Source of the DNA: Formicarius rufipectus
Taxonomy: Eukaryota; Chordata; Aves; Passeriformes; Formicariidae
NCBI GenBank assembly: GCA_013399695.1
Contig: VXAU01004938.1
Location: 1,252,791-1,316,790 of the forward strand
Direction: 5' to 3'
DNA: 64,000 bases
How positions within the stretch are numbered: the stretch's first letter is position 1; each line of letters starts with the position of its first letter. The position numbers and the translations under genes were made by a program. The notes below the pieces were generated by a model. That model saw only the letters and a list, made by a program, of their open reading frames with translations. It was not told where the DNA came from and made no database searches. Shown one piece after another: positions 37,000 through 49,500 of the stretch.

Positions 37000-39900
37000 A
37001 GGAACTTGGTGTGGCATGGTACAAAGATTTTCATATAGACTTTGTCTTCTGCTCATGCATACATAACTGTCTGTATATCAGTTTCTTTGTCCTTTTCCTG
37101 TTGTACAAATGGCCCATAAGTCTACTACTGACTAACACTCAGTTTTGTACTCAAGGGTCCCACACTCTGGTCTTCTGTGTAGCCTTAGCAATTTCAGAAT
37201 CCACTTCATTATTGATCCTGCCTCTACTGCTGTCTATTTTTCTCCCCATTTTTTCCCCTCATATTTTCACTATTTATATTATTTCTCCTTTATTATTATT
37301 TCTTCTGCTTTTGAATTCTGTTATGTGAAATAATTTTTCAATGAAAGAGTATCTCATTGATAAATTTTTAAAGCTTTATATGGATTGCTGAAGTTAAGGT
37401 ACTCTAAAAAAAGCTGACTAGTCCTTCTGGAAAATCTAATTTCTAAATATATTTATTTCCTTAATTGGTATGAAAATGAGGAATTTTGAATTCTTTGTTG
37501 AGGGATAGTCTAGTAACCAAGAATTTCTTCAGGAGGGCAGCAAAAAATAATCAGTCACCAGAAAGATGTGGGTAAAAATTCAGGTTAGCGTTTCTAGTCC
37601 TGGTGAAACATTGTAACACTGTAACTCCTTGGTCTTATGCACAGTGGTCTAACATTGGATTTCACTTAAGTCAGGTAATAATTTTCGTTCTTTAGCCTCA
37701 CCAAAAAAATTGCATGTAAGTATCTTGTAGCGCTCTCCATAGGCTGCCACAGACAGAATGGAGGGAAATATTTCCATAATTCTGGAAGCTGCTTCCATGG
37801 TCAGTGATCTGGGTGACAGCTGACAGATCTTGAAAATCTTCTGACACCTTATCTAATTACATGAGTTGCTCAGATTACAGGCGCTCCTTACAGCTCGGGA
37901 CAGACCTGCTCCTGCAGCTTGTAGAGACAGACTAGTCTCAATTTCCATATAGCTTTATTCCATCACTCTAGGCACTGAGACCTGATATCTGCTTTGGAAA
38001 AGCTGCCTTGATGAACTATTCTAAAAGCCCATAAGCACAAACTCCTGACCGCAGAGAGAGGGCTTGGGGTTCACCTTGAGTGGCACATCTTAGGCAGCCC
38101 TTTGAAGGCTCACTCCATTACCCACCTGACACCGACTACAGTCCTCTGAGATGCGTTATCCTCATGTACTCTATGGCCTGCCCTCTTTCCCTCCTATTAC
38201 AGATTCTTACAACCTGGATTATCTATGAGCAACAGAACTGAAGGACATGAAGAATGTTTTTAGCCTCAGTGGTATCAGGACAGGAATTCAATGGGAGGTG
38301 GAGGAGAGAACAGGCTCCAACAGACACCTCACACCAGAATGCCATGATGCTGAATCCATGGGCCACTTGAATAACTGGCATGGCTACACACATACTGCAG
38401 GTTGCAATTACTATGTCTTAGGGGGAAAGGCAGCTAGAGTTGTCTTCTCCCAGACTCATAATTTTCTTTAAAAAGCACCACATATTATGATTTGATTAGG
38501 TCACCTTTTAATTTTACTCAAGTTCAGATAAGGAAAATCAAAGAAAAATTTGATAGAAAACTGCACCTAGTGAAATCCTCCTTGTATGATACATGCTTTC
38601 ATTTCAATAGGACTCTATGCATATAACAAAGAAACCCAGGATTTTTCCATTCACTTCATGCTGAAAGGTAGGGCAAAACTGAACATAATTGCTTCATGGG
38701 GCTCTCACCCACTTCTACCATGGCTGAATTTGATCCAAATTGCTTAACACTAGTTTCTTGAAATATTCATTTTTCAGGGAAGAGGTTTATATAACCTGTC
38801 GCCTTATATTACAACTGATGTAGAAAGTTTGTGACTGCAACCCTAAATGTTTTATCACCTGTCAGACATTTCAATGATAATAAAAAGTAACATCCTTTAA
38901 ATTAATTAGTCATGATTAGGACTTCAAGCCCACAGGCCACTTCATTATGCAAAAATTATAAGTTAGCTATTTAAATTACCATGAAATTGATTCTTATGTT
39001 AATTGATATCTCACTTACAACCCCTGTTTTTAATTTCTATAGGATCTTATTAAAGTTTAACACAAGTAACTAAAATATTTTAACTAATCATTAAAATAAA
39101 GAAAATATACTGAGAAATGATAAATAATTTTCTCTGCTTCTGATTTATGCTAAAAACAGGAATTACTTTAATAAAATATATCAAACATCACTCATACAAC
39201 CATGTTAGCATGCAAATTGTTGTAATTTTTCTATCCTGCTATCCAGCATAAGAAAAAAGTTCTTTATTTTGCACAAGTGCAACAGAGGTTTTCTGAGTTA
39301 TGCAATGATTTCCACAGACATTGAAAGGCAGAAATTGGTTCATGGTGAGCAACACAACCAGTAATGCAGAATACTAATAGTTGAGATTGGTATTCCAATT
39401 CATGTAAGCCATATGTTAATACTTAGACAGGATACATGTCTTAGATTTTCAAGAGCTTTTTGCCTTGCCTATGGCAAAGGACCGAAATTCTTGGTCAAAG
39501 TGTAATTTGTTCCTCAAGTTAGGATCTGCTAACACAATAGTAGAACAGCCTTGTTTATTTTTTCAAACTGATTCACTTTCTTAGTATTCTGTAAAACGAT
39601 GTTTAAGTTAGATGAGCTCAGTCTATTGACCTTTCCCTTTTGGTTTCCAATATTTATACTGAAATCTCAATCTGCAAGTTAGCTTCTGTACTGATTATTA
39701 GGTTCCTGAATAATGTAATATACATAAGGAATAGAAATATAGGGCTATATCCCAGCAGTGTTGTTGGAAATGGCTGTGCTGTCAGTGATTCAAGACAGAA
39801 TTTCTCTCTTGGTCCTTCCAAGAGAGCTCAGAGCTGCCATGATGAACAATACAGGCTAGATCTGACAAGAGATATGAGAACATCCTATATATATCCCAAA

Positions 39901-41734
39901 TAGCCTCAAAGTTCTTGTCCATATCACCAGTACCTTGAAACTTCATTCATGCAAAAGATGCTTTCAGTGTCTTGCTATCGAAAATACAACTCTGGTGGGC
40001 TCTGACACAACTAACCATATTTTATGCACTTTCAGTTGAAAACCCATCACAAGAACAATCCTAGGATTTCAAGCTGCCAGGTGGGGCCCTGGGACATGTT
40101 AAGCCAAGAGTTCTGCACTGCAGAGGTGGCTGACCTCCTCTGAAGGAAGCAAGTTCTGTGAGAGCAAAGCACTTGGCCTTGTATCTGGGAGTGCATCATG
40201 GAGCATACAGAGGCAAATGTTTAAATGTCTTCCCTGAAACAAGAAGTGCAGCTTTGATACAAGCCTAGGCTTTAAACATATGATACTTTGTCTGACACTA
40301 CCATGCACAGATAATTAAAACATCTAAATACACCAGAAAACGACCAAATTTGGTTAAACTCTGGAGGTTTTCAACTGGGTTTACAGAGGATACATTTTAT
40401 CCCTGTCATTACAGCTGAGCAAGGTTAGCCCCCTAAGGCTGCTGGGTTCAGAATCCTTGGAATCACTACTGGATAATGCAATGCATGCTATTGGGTGACG
40501 ACATTTTTCAGCTGACAGCACCCTACCTGGATTATTTATTCTCAACAGACATCTTTTATTGACGAAACTTCCACTTCACATTGTTGCAATAGAAGAGAAC
40601 CAAAATACTGTTTTCCTCTAAAGTACTAAAGAGTGGTCTTCAGGCAAAAAAAATAGTGCCTCAAATGGTATCGAGGGTCAGATATTTTAACATCTTTCAT
40701 TAGTCTCATTAGTCTATTAGTGACAGAGAAAAAAAATCTTAAATTAATTGGACGAAAGTATCTGTTTTAACTAGACTCCCTTAGATCCCATTGCACTGTT
40801 GTGTGTTAATGCCTGTTTTCTGAGGAATGATATGTGAATAAATTAATACTATTGTAAGTAACAAAGGCCATTGAAAGACCAGATCTATAAATGGTCAGTA
40901 AAGCAAGATTCAAACAGACAAGAATAAGACTATTATCATAGTGGTATAACCCCTGAAATAATGCTCACTTTTAATCATTATTTCTTTATTTTATATTTGA
41001 TGTTATTTGTGTTGTTTTTTTTTATTCATACTCTAAGGATATATTAGAAATTATAACAGCACCCAAGAGCGTCACAATAAGGCTGGATAATAACTTTAAT
41101 TTCTGAGTTTTAAAGCTCAATATAAAAGAAAACAAAAAAAAAATGAACGAACAAAAAACGCCCAATAATCTGAAACTTGGCATCCAGACCTTCAATGATT
41201 TATCTTGGTATTGATATGAAATTTTAAAATAAATTTTCAAATGTATCAGATCAGCTGCTCAGGTTTTTTCTATTAAGTTTTTTTTTTAGTATTTGTGTAA
41301 GTTGAAAAGTGTTGCCAGGTAAGCAGCAAACTTTGGCAAGGAAGTAGTACATAATATGGTTTACTTGCTTTTGGCAGTATACATATATATTTAAGCAGTA
41401 GTTGGAAAAAGGTTCTCAACACAGGTGTATTCATGCAGATTCTTTCTTAACATAATTTGTCATAAAACAGTTATTCCATAGAATACATTTTCAAGTACCT
41501 ACTGCATAATGTGCTCAAAACTTCCTAAATACATTCCCATATATTCTTTGGTGGAAATGAGAGATCTATCAGATTTTGCAGGTACAGCAATAGCATGTCA
41601 ATCTACAAAAGGTTGTGGTGAGGCTATTGTTAGTTTGGCTTGCATTTTCAAAATGCAAACAGATTAATATGAATTTTTAACATCAATGTAGCACTTTTCA
41701 AGACATATCAAAGCTTCTTTACAGAGTCAACACT
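37000..41734. other. Unique AT-rich DNA, no gene seen
   Basis: Includes a T/C-rich segment (about 37225-37320) and long AT-rich stretches (38860-39260). An octamer-like 'atgcaaat' occurs at about 39211. No gene or clear repeat was recognised. Plus-strand open frames near 37011-37333 are a product of the pyrimidine-rich composition. Confidence 0.5.
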
Positions 41735-41998
41735 GAATCATATAATCAGTGGAATAGATTGAATTGGAAGGGACCTTAAAGATCTAATTGCAACTCTTTC
41801 TCCATGGGCAGGGACACTTTTCACTAGAGCAGGTTCCTTAAAGCCCCGTCCACTCTGGCCTTGAACACTGCCAGGGATGGGCCACCCACAACTTCTCTGA
41901 GCAACCCATGCCAGTGCCTCGCCATGGTCACAGAAAAGAATTCCTTCTTAATATCTAACATAAACTGACTCTCTTGCAATCTGAAGCCACTGCCCCCC
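41735..41998 (-). mobile_element. CR1 LINE 3' end, antisense
   Basis: On the plus strand it reads as the reverse complement of a CR1 3' end: a degenerate terminal repeat ('gaatcatataatcagtgg'), a 'ggaagggacctta' segment, 'catgggcagggacac', 'ggccttgaacactgccaggg', and 'gaattccttcttaatatcta' into 'gaagccactgccccc'. The minus frame at 41824-42036 is a remnant of the end of ORF2. It stops at an LTR, which either inserted into it or abuts it. Confidence 0.93.
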
Positions 41999-42521
41999 TG
42001 TTGTGGTCCGGAAGGGGAAGAAGGAACGGTCCACATAGGGGAGGCTGTGAACAGGTGTGAACACTTTATTAGGGGTGCATGGGACTCTTACAGGGTTTGG
42101 TCGGAGTTTTCTAGAACTTGGGTGGAGTTAGGGGTGGATCGCGACACCAAAGGAAAAGGGAAGGAGGGTTTATAAAACAGGGGAGTGGCTTAGCCTTATA
42201 GGGTGGTGCTACATTGCCCCACCAGCTAGCCAGTAAGGTTTTAGGGGTACATAAACCAATCAGGGGGCTGTAACCGGGGTTCCCAGAACCAGTTAGAACA
42301 GTTGAACATACGGAAGTAACAGAATGGTGATAATTACTTATCTAATACATCTTTTATCCTAACTATAACATCTGAACAGTATAAAAACTTGCAAAAACAG
42401 CAGCTCTATGGCAAAGGGTATATAACTGGTGGTTGTGGCAGTCTCTAGTTGGCAGCAGACAGTTTCATCCATTGGTAAAAATTATCCTCCTGGTAGTCCC
42501 TGACAGGTCCCTCCCCTGACA
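41999..42521 (-). mobile_element. ERV LTR of a third type, next to CR1
   Basis: On the minus strand it runs from TGTCAGGGGA (42521) to CCACAACA (41999), giving TG...CA ends over 523 bp. In order on the minus strand there are a TATAAA (42174-42169), an AATAAA poly(A) signal (42070-42065), and then the end about 65 bp later, a complete U3-R-U5 layout. The right side carries a purine-rich tract where a 3' LTR would have one. I do not recognise the family. It differs from copies A and B and from the ERVL-type LTR. Confidence 0.75.
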
Positions 42522-42534
42522 CCCCCCACCTTAT
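42522..42534 (-). promoter_or_regulatory. Polypurine tract of the adjoining ERV
   Basis: On the minus strand, AAGGTGGGGGG directly precedes the TG start of the LTR. This is the position of the plus-strand primer of reverse transcription. It marks 41999-42521 as a 3' LTR with some internal sequence kept at higher coordinates, not as a solo LTR. Confidence 0.55.
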
Positions 42535-42740
42535 CACTACATGCCTTTGTAAGTGTCCTTCTCCTCCACTCTGCTCCTCCTATGCCCTTTGTCTCATATG
42601 TGCTACTGGATGTAGATTTATTTACAGAGAGGGATATAAGCTCCACCGCCTTACATATATGATACTGATCTTGCTCACATATTGGGGTTAGTGGTCCCTA
42701 CTCCAGGATCAACATAGTCAGCTGCTTTCAAAATACTGTT
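42535..42740 (-). mobile_element. Probable remnant of ERV internal sequence
   Basis: Sequence between the polypurine tract and the unique DNA. On the minus strand it is purine-rich just before the tract (an 'aggaggagcagagtgg' segment), as found at the 3' end of proviruses. No open frame or env-like motif was recognised, and the other boundary cannot be placed. Confidence 0.35.
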
Positions 42741-43140
42741 CCTCTCACCTTTATATTGTTTAATATGGGGTATGTTGTTTTACCTTGACTGATTAGTCAG
42801 TCATGTGGTTACCTACTTATTATTAGCAAAACTTTACCTTAGAGAGTCCTCTAATGAAGCTTTTCAGTCCATGGTTGAAAAGATTTCCTCATGGATCCAC
42901 ACTGGAAATGGTTTTTAGCTTTAAAAACAGTAGTGGTATAGAGTTAAATTTAATAAACATCTAAAAAACAAATGAGTCCAGTGTTTCAGTGCAGTGGAGT
43001 TAGTCTTCTTCAGTGTAGTTAATAGTTCTCAAATAAATGGAGTTGTGGCTTCATTAAATAGCATCCTTTGCTTCTTTTTTCCATTTACCTGAAACAGCCA
43101 TAACTAGGATTAACTGTTGTGTGAGAATATAAAATAGAGA
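42741..43140. other. AT-rich DNA, nothing recognised
   Basis: No coding sequence, second LTR or continuation of the interrupted CR1 was seen here. Confidence 0.4.
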
Positions 43141-43230
43141 GACTGTCCCTAGAATTGCAGACCCTAAAGCTTTGTAGGGATTTAAAGATTATAACCAACA
43201 CTTTGACCTGGCAGTAGATGGGTAGCCAGA
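43141..43230. mobile_element. Possible ancient interspersed repeat
   Basis: The segment with 'gctttgtagggatttaaag' followed by 'ataaccaacactttga' and 'gtagccag' resembles a very old amniote repeat known from memory ('gctttaaaggtnataaccaac' type). The family cannot be named from this fragment alone. Confidence 0.35.
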
Positions 43231-44236
43231 GAAAAGTACAGACTATGAGTACAGTGTACCATTCTGATAAAATGAACCATAACATTCAATACCAGATAAA
43301 GCTTCCAGGGACATTGGCCTCCCAATGTTATGCTGTGTGCCAGCTCTACTCTTCGAAGACATTAATGCTGTAACATTTCCTCAGCATCTGATATCTGGGC
43401 AATTTAGTTAAATAACCCAACTTCAGCTACCATCTCTGTGCAGATGAATCATATACATGTACCTCTAATGCTCTGTCCAGAAACTGATCTTTGTGTTGAA
43501 AAGCTAAACCTTTATATCTCTTCATGGATGTGGCTTTCAACTCAAGTGCAACATGGCTGAGAAAAATCTCTTTCCTTTCAGACCTCAGACTTTTCTCTGC
43601 TGCTATGAGCAGCAGCACCATTCTGCCTGCAACTCACACTACTAATAGGGACATGACCTTTGTCTCAGATTTTTACTTTTCACATCCTAGCCATGGCTCG
43701 GCTTTACATATTATGGCATAGGAACTCTAAAAAACAAGATCAAGAAAATAAAGAGGCAATACTGGTCTTTGTAACAATTATTTTGCATATCCTTGCAGGA
43801 AAGACAGGTTTTCAGGACAATCCTCTTTATACAACTATTTAGGGTTTCTCTACCCTTTACAACCTCAAAAAAACCCAAACAACCAAACAACCCTACTTGT
43901 CTTCGTGTACAAGTTGCAGCCACTGTTATCTCCACTCAGCCCTTACTCAATATCTAAAGATGGTTATTGACTCCCTGCAGGCCAACTTTCACGTTTTTGT
44001 GCTTTCTTCTATGATGGATCTCCTGATTAAGAGAAGATGACACTGAATAACTCTGAAATTGCACCTTATCCTCCCTTTGTATCCAAAACATTGTGACAGA
44101 GTTTTCCTTTTGCTCTGTTTTGTGTAGTCCCAAGTATAATGCGGGCCTGGCAGTGGTGTCAGGCCAGGCCAGTTGAATATTTGAGTCCTTCCAAAATAAT
44201 ACATCAGAAAATGTTTTTCTCTTACTGGTGAGTTGG
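43231..44236. other. Unique DNA, no gene seen
   Basis: Open frames are at most 74 codons outside the neighbouring simple repeat. A small A/C-rich patch lies at 43865-43893. Confidence 0.5.
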
Positions 44237-44310
44237 TTTTTTTTTTTTTTTTTTTGGTTTGGTTTGGTTTTGGTTTTGGTTTTGGTTTTGGTTTTGGTTT
44301 TGGTTTTTTT
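44237..44310 (+). repeat. T run then (GGTTTT)n microsatellite
   Basis: Nineteen T are followed by GGTTT units and then about seven GGTTTT units. Long Gly-Phe and Lys-Thr/Lys-Pro open frames on the two strands (43954-44345 minus, 44233-44586 plus) are produced by this tract. Confidence 0.93.
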
Positions 44311-44499
44311 CCCCACAGAAAGATCTTTAGGGGTACGAAAAACATTTTTAAAATATTTAATGTAATCTTTTTTTTTCTGAATCCAAAAGCAAAGGTATGT
44401 GGTAAATTAGGATCTTCATGGAGGAGCTCTGTGTACCATGGAAAAGGTGGTAGGCAATGGGAGCCTTTGAACTCTAAGTCTATTGGAGATGCCCTAGTT

Positions 44500-44605
44500 C
44501 AATCAGGAACTAATTTGGAGAAGTCCTGTGGCCTGCATTATGCAGCAGGTCAGACCAGAGGGTCACAATCCTCTCTTTCAGCATAATAATCCATGAATTT
44601 GTAAG
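44500..44605 (+). mobile_element. Old CR1-type LINE 3' end, sense
   Basis: The segments 'tggcctgcattatgcagcag', 'gtcagaccagagggtcacaa', and the ending near 'taatccatgaatttg' match the 3' end of old sauropsid CR1 elements ('ggcctgtgttatgcaggagg', then a 'gatcacaatggtccc' segment, ending in 'aatctatgaat' repeats). It is diverged and 5'-truncated. Confidence 0.7.
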
Positions 44606-47600
44606 ACCTATCATCTTTTATGGTTCATTTTTTCTAAATGTCAATGTTTATTTGTAGCTGTAATATTATTTGGTATAACACATATAGCTGGCAGGGTAAG
44701 TAAATGCTAACACTTTTGCTGAAATATTTTAATTTTATTTTTCACTAAAAGAAAATCCACACAGAAAATGAGTCATAGATATTGTGATGAAAACTCAGTT
44801 CGGATGTCCCAAAAGAATCTCTAACTTACTCTTCTTTCCCTGAGCCTTTTTCCTAGGATAGAAGCTTTTGTTTTTAAAATAGTTTAACTAAGTTTAGGAG
44901 AGGATCTTGAGCTTTTGCATAGGGTCAGACTGCAAGAAAATTCATTTAAATATCATCAGAACTTTAAATGCTTCTGTCACAGAGCTCTATATTTTCGGCA
45001 GTTAGAGGCCACCTTTATTCTATGCAATGATGATGGTTTGACTTTGTTTGATTTTTCTCTTTTAGCCAAATGAATGGTGCATCTTTCTTTAATTGTGATC
45101 TTCATCAACCATTTGGCCCAGTAATAGTATGCAAATTGAACTCTTCAAAAATTAATGCTAACATTTATTAAATAATGCATCATACAATAAGTTAATTTGA
45201 AATTCTAAGTTGAACTCCCTGCTCATAAGAGAGGGATATTTTTTCCCTCTGTCATTTTCATAAAACATCTTTATAGTCTTCCTAAATACCTTGAATGTCA
45301 TTCTTAGATTTTGACATATTGATCTCTACTGAAGTTATTCATAAGGAGACATTCTTTCTGTTCCAGAGTTTTGAGATCTTCTATCCATTGAATTCCTTCT
45401 ATTCCTTCTAATTCCATAAAACCATTATTATTATTTTCTTAGTCTGAACGTTTTGGATAAAAGTATCAATTGAATTTAATCATTTGGTACAGATGTAAAA
45501 GCTCAGAACACATTCGGTGACATCCACAAACCAACAGTAATTTTGCACCAGTACAAAACACATCTCATTTACCTGAACGTAGTATCACACTCAAGGACAC
45601 ATTGCAACATGTGGAGGGATGATCACTCGGAGGATTTATATATACATATATTTATATTCATATGCCTGGGTTTTTTTAGTTACAATTTTAGGAAAGCAGA
45701 ATTGGATCCTGAAAACAGACCACAATTTATGCATGTCTTCCTTTAGTTTGGCAAAAAAGAAGTTGCAGGTTTTCCATTTACCTGTGTTTAACCATTCTGA
45801 ATGCTTTTGGAATATCCCTTTTTCTGTGTTGCTTAGGGGTGTTTTTTTTTTCTCATAACTTAAAAGTGTACATGAGTCTGTTACTTTCCACTCATTCATA
45901 GACTGGCCATGACCCAGGCAGTTGCTGAGACAGAGACTGGTAAAATAACTAAGTAGAAATAAATGCAGCAAAAGGTAGTAAGGTCTGTTCAGCAGGGGAG
46001 GGGTTTTGTAAACACAAATCAAGCAAGAAAACAAAACTATCCCTTGCTTGGCAATAACAAAATCCTGAGTGAGTGGGCAGGTGGGCAAGCACAAGCCCTC
46101 CTTCCCCATCTCTGCAGCAGTCTTTACCCTTCTGCTGCAGCTTCTGCCCGCTCACCATAGCCAGCAGGGGCATGCTTTAACCTCCTGTGCTACTGCATAC
46201 TGTTGCATCAAGAGAACAACATAAAAGTCAGTGTTTGGAGGAAATGTGTTAAAAGAAAAGAAAAATATATGTATTCCCTTTGACATACTATTGTCACTAG
46301 TGTGCATGAGAGTGCATTCTCAGTGGAGTCATAAGTTTAGGTTATGTCTTTGCTTCCAGAATCTTAAGAATGCTTTCATGATTATGTTTCAGATGAAGGT
46401 GGACCTTTAGGTTAACCTGTTCTTTTGAAGGTGGATCAGGCTGTCTTTAAGCTGTTGTTTTCCAGTAGTGTATGCAATTTCCTGGAGTAGCAACTTTGTC
46501 AAGCAGCCCACCAGCAGTGGCAGTGTGCACTGCCAATTGTCTTAACAGGGAGCAGAATAACCTAGTTAAGGTGGCAACCTGAAACACCTCCAGCCTGGTT
46601 TCATCCTTCCCTCTTACAACTCTCCTGGCTGAGATAACAGTGCAGCTAATGGATGTCACCAGGAATGTGGACACATGAGCTGAAGTTTTGCTTCTGACTT
46701 GCACTGAGGTCTGGCTCCATCGGCACATCAGGAAGCCAGCATAGGCTCTTTGGGCTGCAGCTGGATGTGCCTTGGTTGTCTCACTCCCTCTCATGCTGCT
46801 GCTTTCAGAGACTGAGGAGTGTCACCTGCTTTTCAGACTGATGGACTTCTCCACTGGGGAGGTACTTTTGTCTTTTCTGTTTCTGTTGACTAGAAATCAC
46901 TTAACAGTTCAAAAGGCCGCTACTTTATGAGTAGAAAAATGCGATCTATTTGAGTGTGATGGGCTCCTATGTGAGCACAAATGATTTGGCAAATTTTGAA
47001 AAGAGAACATGTGGCCTGAATAATTAACAAAAGGAATTCACAAAGGTTTGGCTTGGCTTGCCTAATTTTTTTCTCTGATTTGTCTGTTCTTATAACTGCC
47101 ACCTGTTCTTTTGTTTGCCTGTAGATCTGTGGGTTTTTTTTTAAACTAAGAGATGTAATGGTAATTTAACTTGACTTTCTGCATGAAATAGAAGCTATAA
47201 TTTCATTGTTTCCAATGTTTTTGTGATAAAATGTATGCTTTAGAAAGATATCAATTGTAGCATTGCAGGTGATGTCTATCACCTCCTTAAGTATAAACTA
47301 ATAGATAATTATTTCCAATAGTTAGAGCATTATATCAATTCCACTTGGAATTTATCTGGCTTTACCTTCCATGTACTGAATTTTATTTAGTCTTTGAAGA
47401 TAGAAAGACCTCTCTGCAAGCAGAAGTCTTCTGCCTCAGCATTTACTATAGGCTCTGATCAAGTTGCTTCTTTCATGTTCAGTTTAGCAAACTAAAGAGA
47501 TACACTTTTATATCTCTCTGCAAATAAGGCAAGATCTACATTGTCAGTTGTTTCTATGGCCATTTACAAAACTCTGTAATTCATTGAGGTTTAGTGTTCC

Positions 47601-49020
47601 TGTAATGGTTACACTAAGCCTGTAACAACTTACTTCTAAGATTATTCACAAATATAGGCAGATGAAGATGTCATCTGGGCACAAATTATCAGTCTTCTGC
47701 CTCTGTAAAAAATGTGGTTCAGCTTCAAATTCAGTGATGCCAAAAACTTCTGAATTTTTTATTCACATAGGGAAAAGCTGTATCATACCACTCAGGTTTT
47801 CTAGTTTTAATTGCAATTTCTGCTACAAAATGCTTGAAATTAAACAAATCAAATTGACCTCTGTTAGTAATAATAGATGAAGAAAGATGGTTGAATCCTA
47901 TAGGGAATAAATAAAGTCTGCTTCCCATAGGAAAAGATCCGTTTTCAAAGATAACAGCTAAGGTAGTGCAGAATGGAGATCTTTGAGCTTCCTTGGGCAT
48001 ACTGATAGGTGAAATCATACAGGTCATGGCAGTTCTTTGGAGATTTGTTTTGAGATTCATTTTCATTTCTAATCCAATGCATGAGAGCAAGGAGGTCAAA
48101 TGAATTGAAACAAACCCATGTTTCTACTAAACCATTTACTGTGAAACTCCACCTGCTACAGACAAAGAAATAGCTTTGATTTAAATCACTTTTAATCAAA
48201 TCACTTAGTCAAACCTCTCCATCTTCAAAATGAATCCTGCTGAGGGAGCATGTGAGCCCACAGTACCACAAAGAAAAGTGGTAATCTAGTTGGAAAATGC
48301 TTCCTATCATTTTGGCAGAATTGCAGACTGCTTTGATTTACAGCAGCACATGTCTACTTACTTTTGCACAGCGTGTATGTTCACAGTGTAATCGTTGTAC
48401 TTAATTATTTACTTGGTGGTAGTAAAGAATGTTTACTACCAGATTTGAACGTGTACTAGCAAAATACTTGAGGGTAAGCTCTACTGTCCAGTCCATGCGT
48501 GCTGCATACAATCACACACAATTGTAACTCACACATAATCTGATGAAGTTATTGACTTCAACTAATGCTGTCTCTGTAGGAAAAAGAGGCAATTTTGAGA
48601 GCCAGAACTCCTTTACCTTAATTCGGGGAGACAATGCATAGCCTGCTGAGTGATTTAGGTGCCTTCTTTTCCTCTTTCCTTCTTTTTCCTCCCTGAAACT
48701 GCATGTAAATTGCAACGTCCTCTGCAAGTCCTGACTGCAGTAGATTTCCACTCTGTGCAGCAAATTATAACACATATATTTCTCTGGCCAAATTCAGTCA
48801 GGTATTCCCCATGTATTCATTACAGAATAATCCACCAAATAATGCATACCTCTGTATCTTTACTTATCACACACAGCATTGTTTCCTTATGAAGCATCAA
48901 TCCAAAAATTCTCCTCTATATTATTAGGAAGAAAAAATGACACTCACTGCCAGCATTTAGTTGGCCTCAGCTGCAGATTACTGTATTTTCACTTCTGTTG
49001 GTGTTTGTATTTTTTAAATT
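44606..49020. other. Unique DNA, no gene seen
   Basis: A 157-codon minus frame (45636-46109) and a 115-codon minus frame (46447-46794) lie in somewhat GC-richer patches. Neither shows a domain I recognise. The patch at about 45880-46190 may be an unidentified old LTR or other repeat. An octamer-type 'atgcaaat' lies at about 45130 within an AT-rich, homeodomain-site-like stretch. Confidence 0.45.
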
Positions 49021-49453
49021 NNNNNNNNNNNNNNNNNNNNNNNNNNNNNNNNNNNNNNNNNNNNNNNNNNNNNNNNNNNNNNNNNNNNNNNNNNNNNNNN
49101 NNNNNNNNNNNNNNNNNNNNNNNNNNNNNNNNNNNNNNNNNNNNNNNNNNNNNNNNNNNNNNNNNNNNNNNNNNNNNNNNNNNNNNNNNNNNNNNNNNNN
49201 NNNNNNNNNNNNNNNNNNNNNNNNNNNNNNNNNNNNNNNNNNNNNNNNNNNNNNNNNNNNNNNNNNNNNNNNNNNNNNNNNNNNNNNNNNNNNNNNNNNN
49301 NNNNNNNNNNNNNNNNNNNNNNNNNNNNNNNNNNNNNNNNNNNNNNNNNNNNNNNNNNNNNNNNNNNNNNNNNNNNNNNNNNNNNNNNNNNNNNNNNNNN
49401 NNNNNNNNNNNNNNNNNNNNNNNNNNNNNNNNNNNNNNNNNNNNNNNNNNNNN
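49021..49453. other. Assembly gap (433 N)
   Basis: A run of 433 N ending at a CCTT-type array. Open frames spanning it have no meaning. Confidence 0.99.
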
Positions 49454-49500
49454 CCCTTCCTCCCTTTCTTCCTTCCTTCCTTCCGTCTGTCCGTCCTTCC
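49454..49500 (+). repeat. (CCTT)n / (CCGT) pyrimidine array at gap edge
   Basis: CCTT units with a few CCGTCTGT variants just right of the gap. The gap probably hides a longer array. The left edge of the gap shows no array, so only one side of the repeat is visible. Confidence 0.9.

Noticed and set aside
44256..44310. Telomere-like GGTTTT array
   Set aside because: The unit is not the vertebrate telomere repeat, and the context is a T-rich microsatellite.
43954..44586. Lys-Thr, Lys-Pro and Gly-Phe open frames
   Set aside because: Produced by the T run and (GGTTTT)n microsatellite.
45636..46109. 157-codon minus-strand open frame
   Set aside because: No recognised domain. A frame of this length is only marginally unexpected across six frames of 64 kb at this base composition, and the GC-richer patch lowers stop density.
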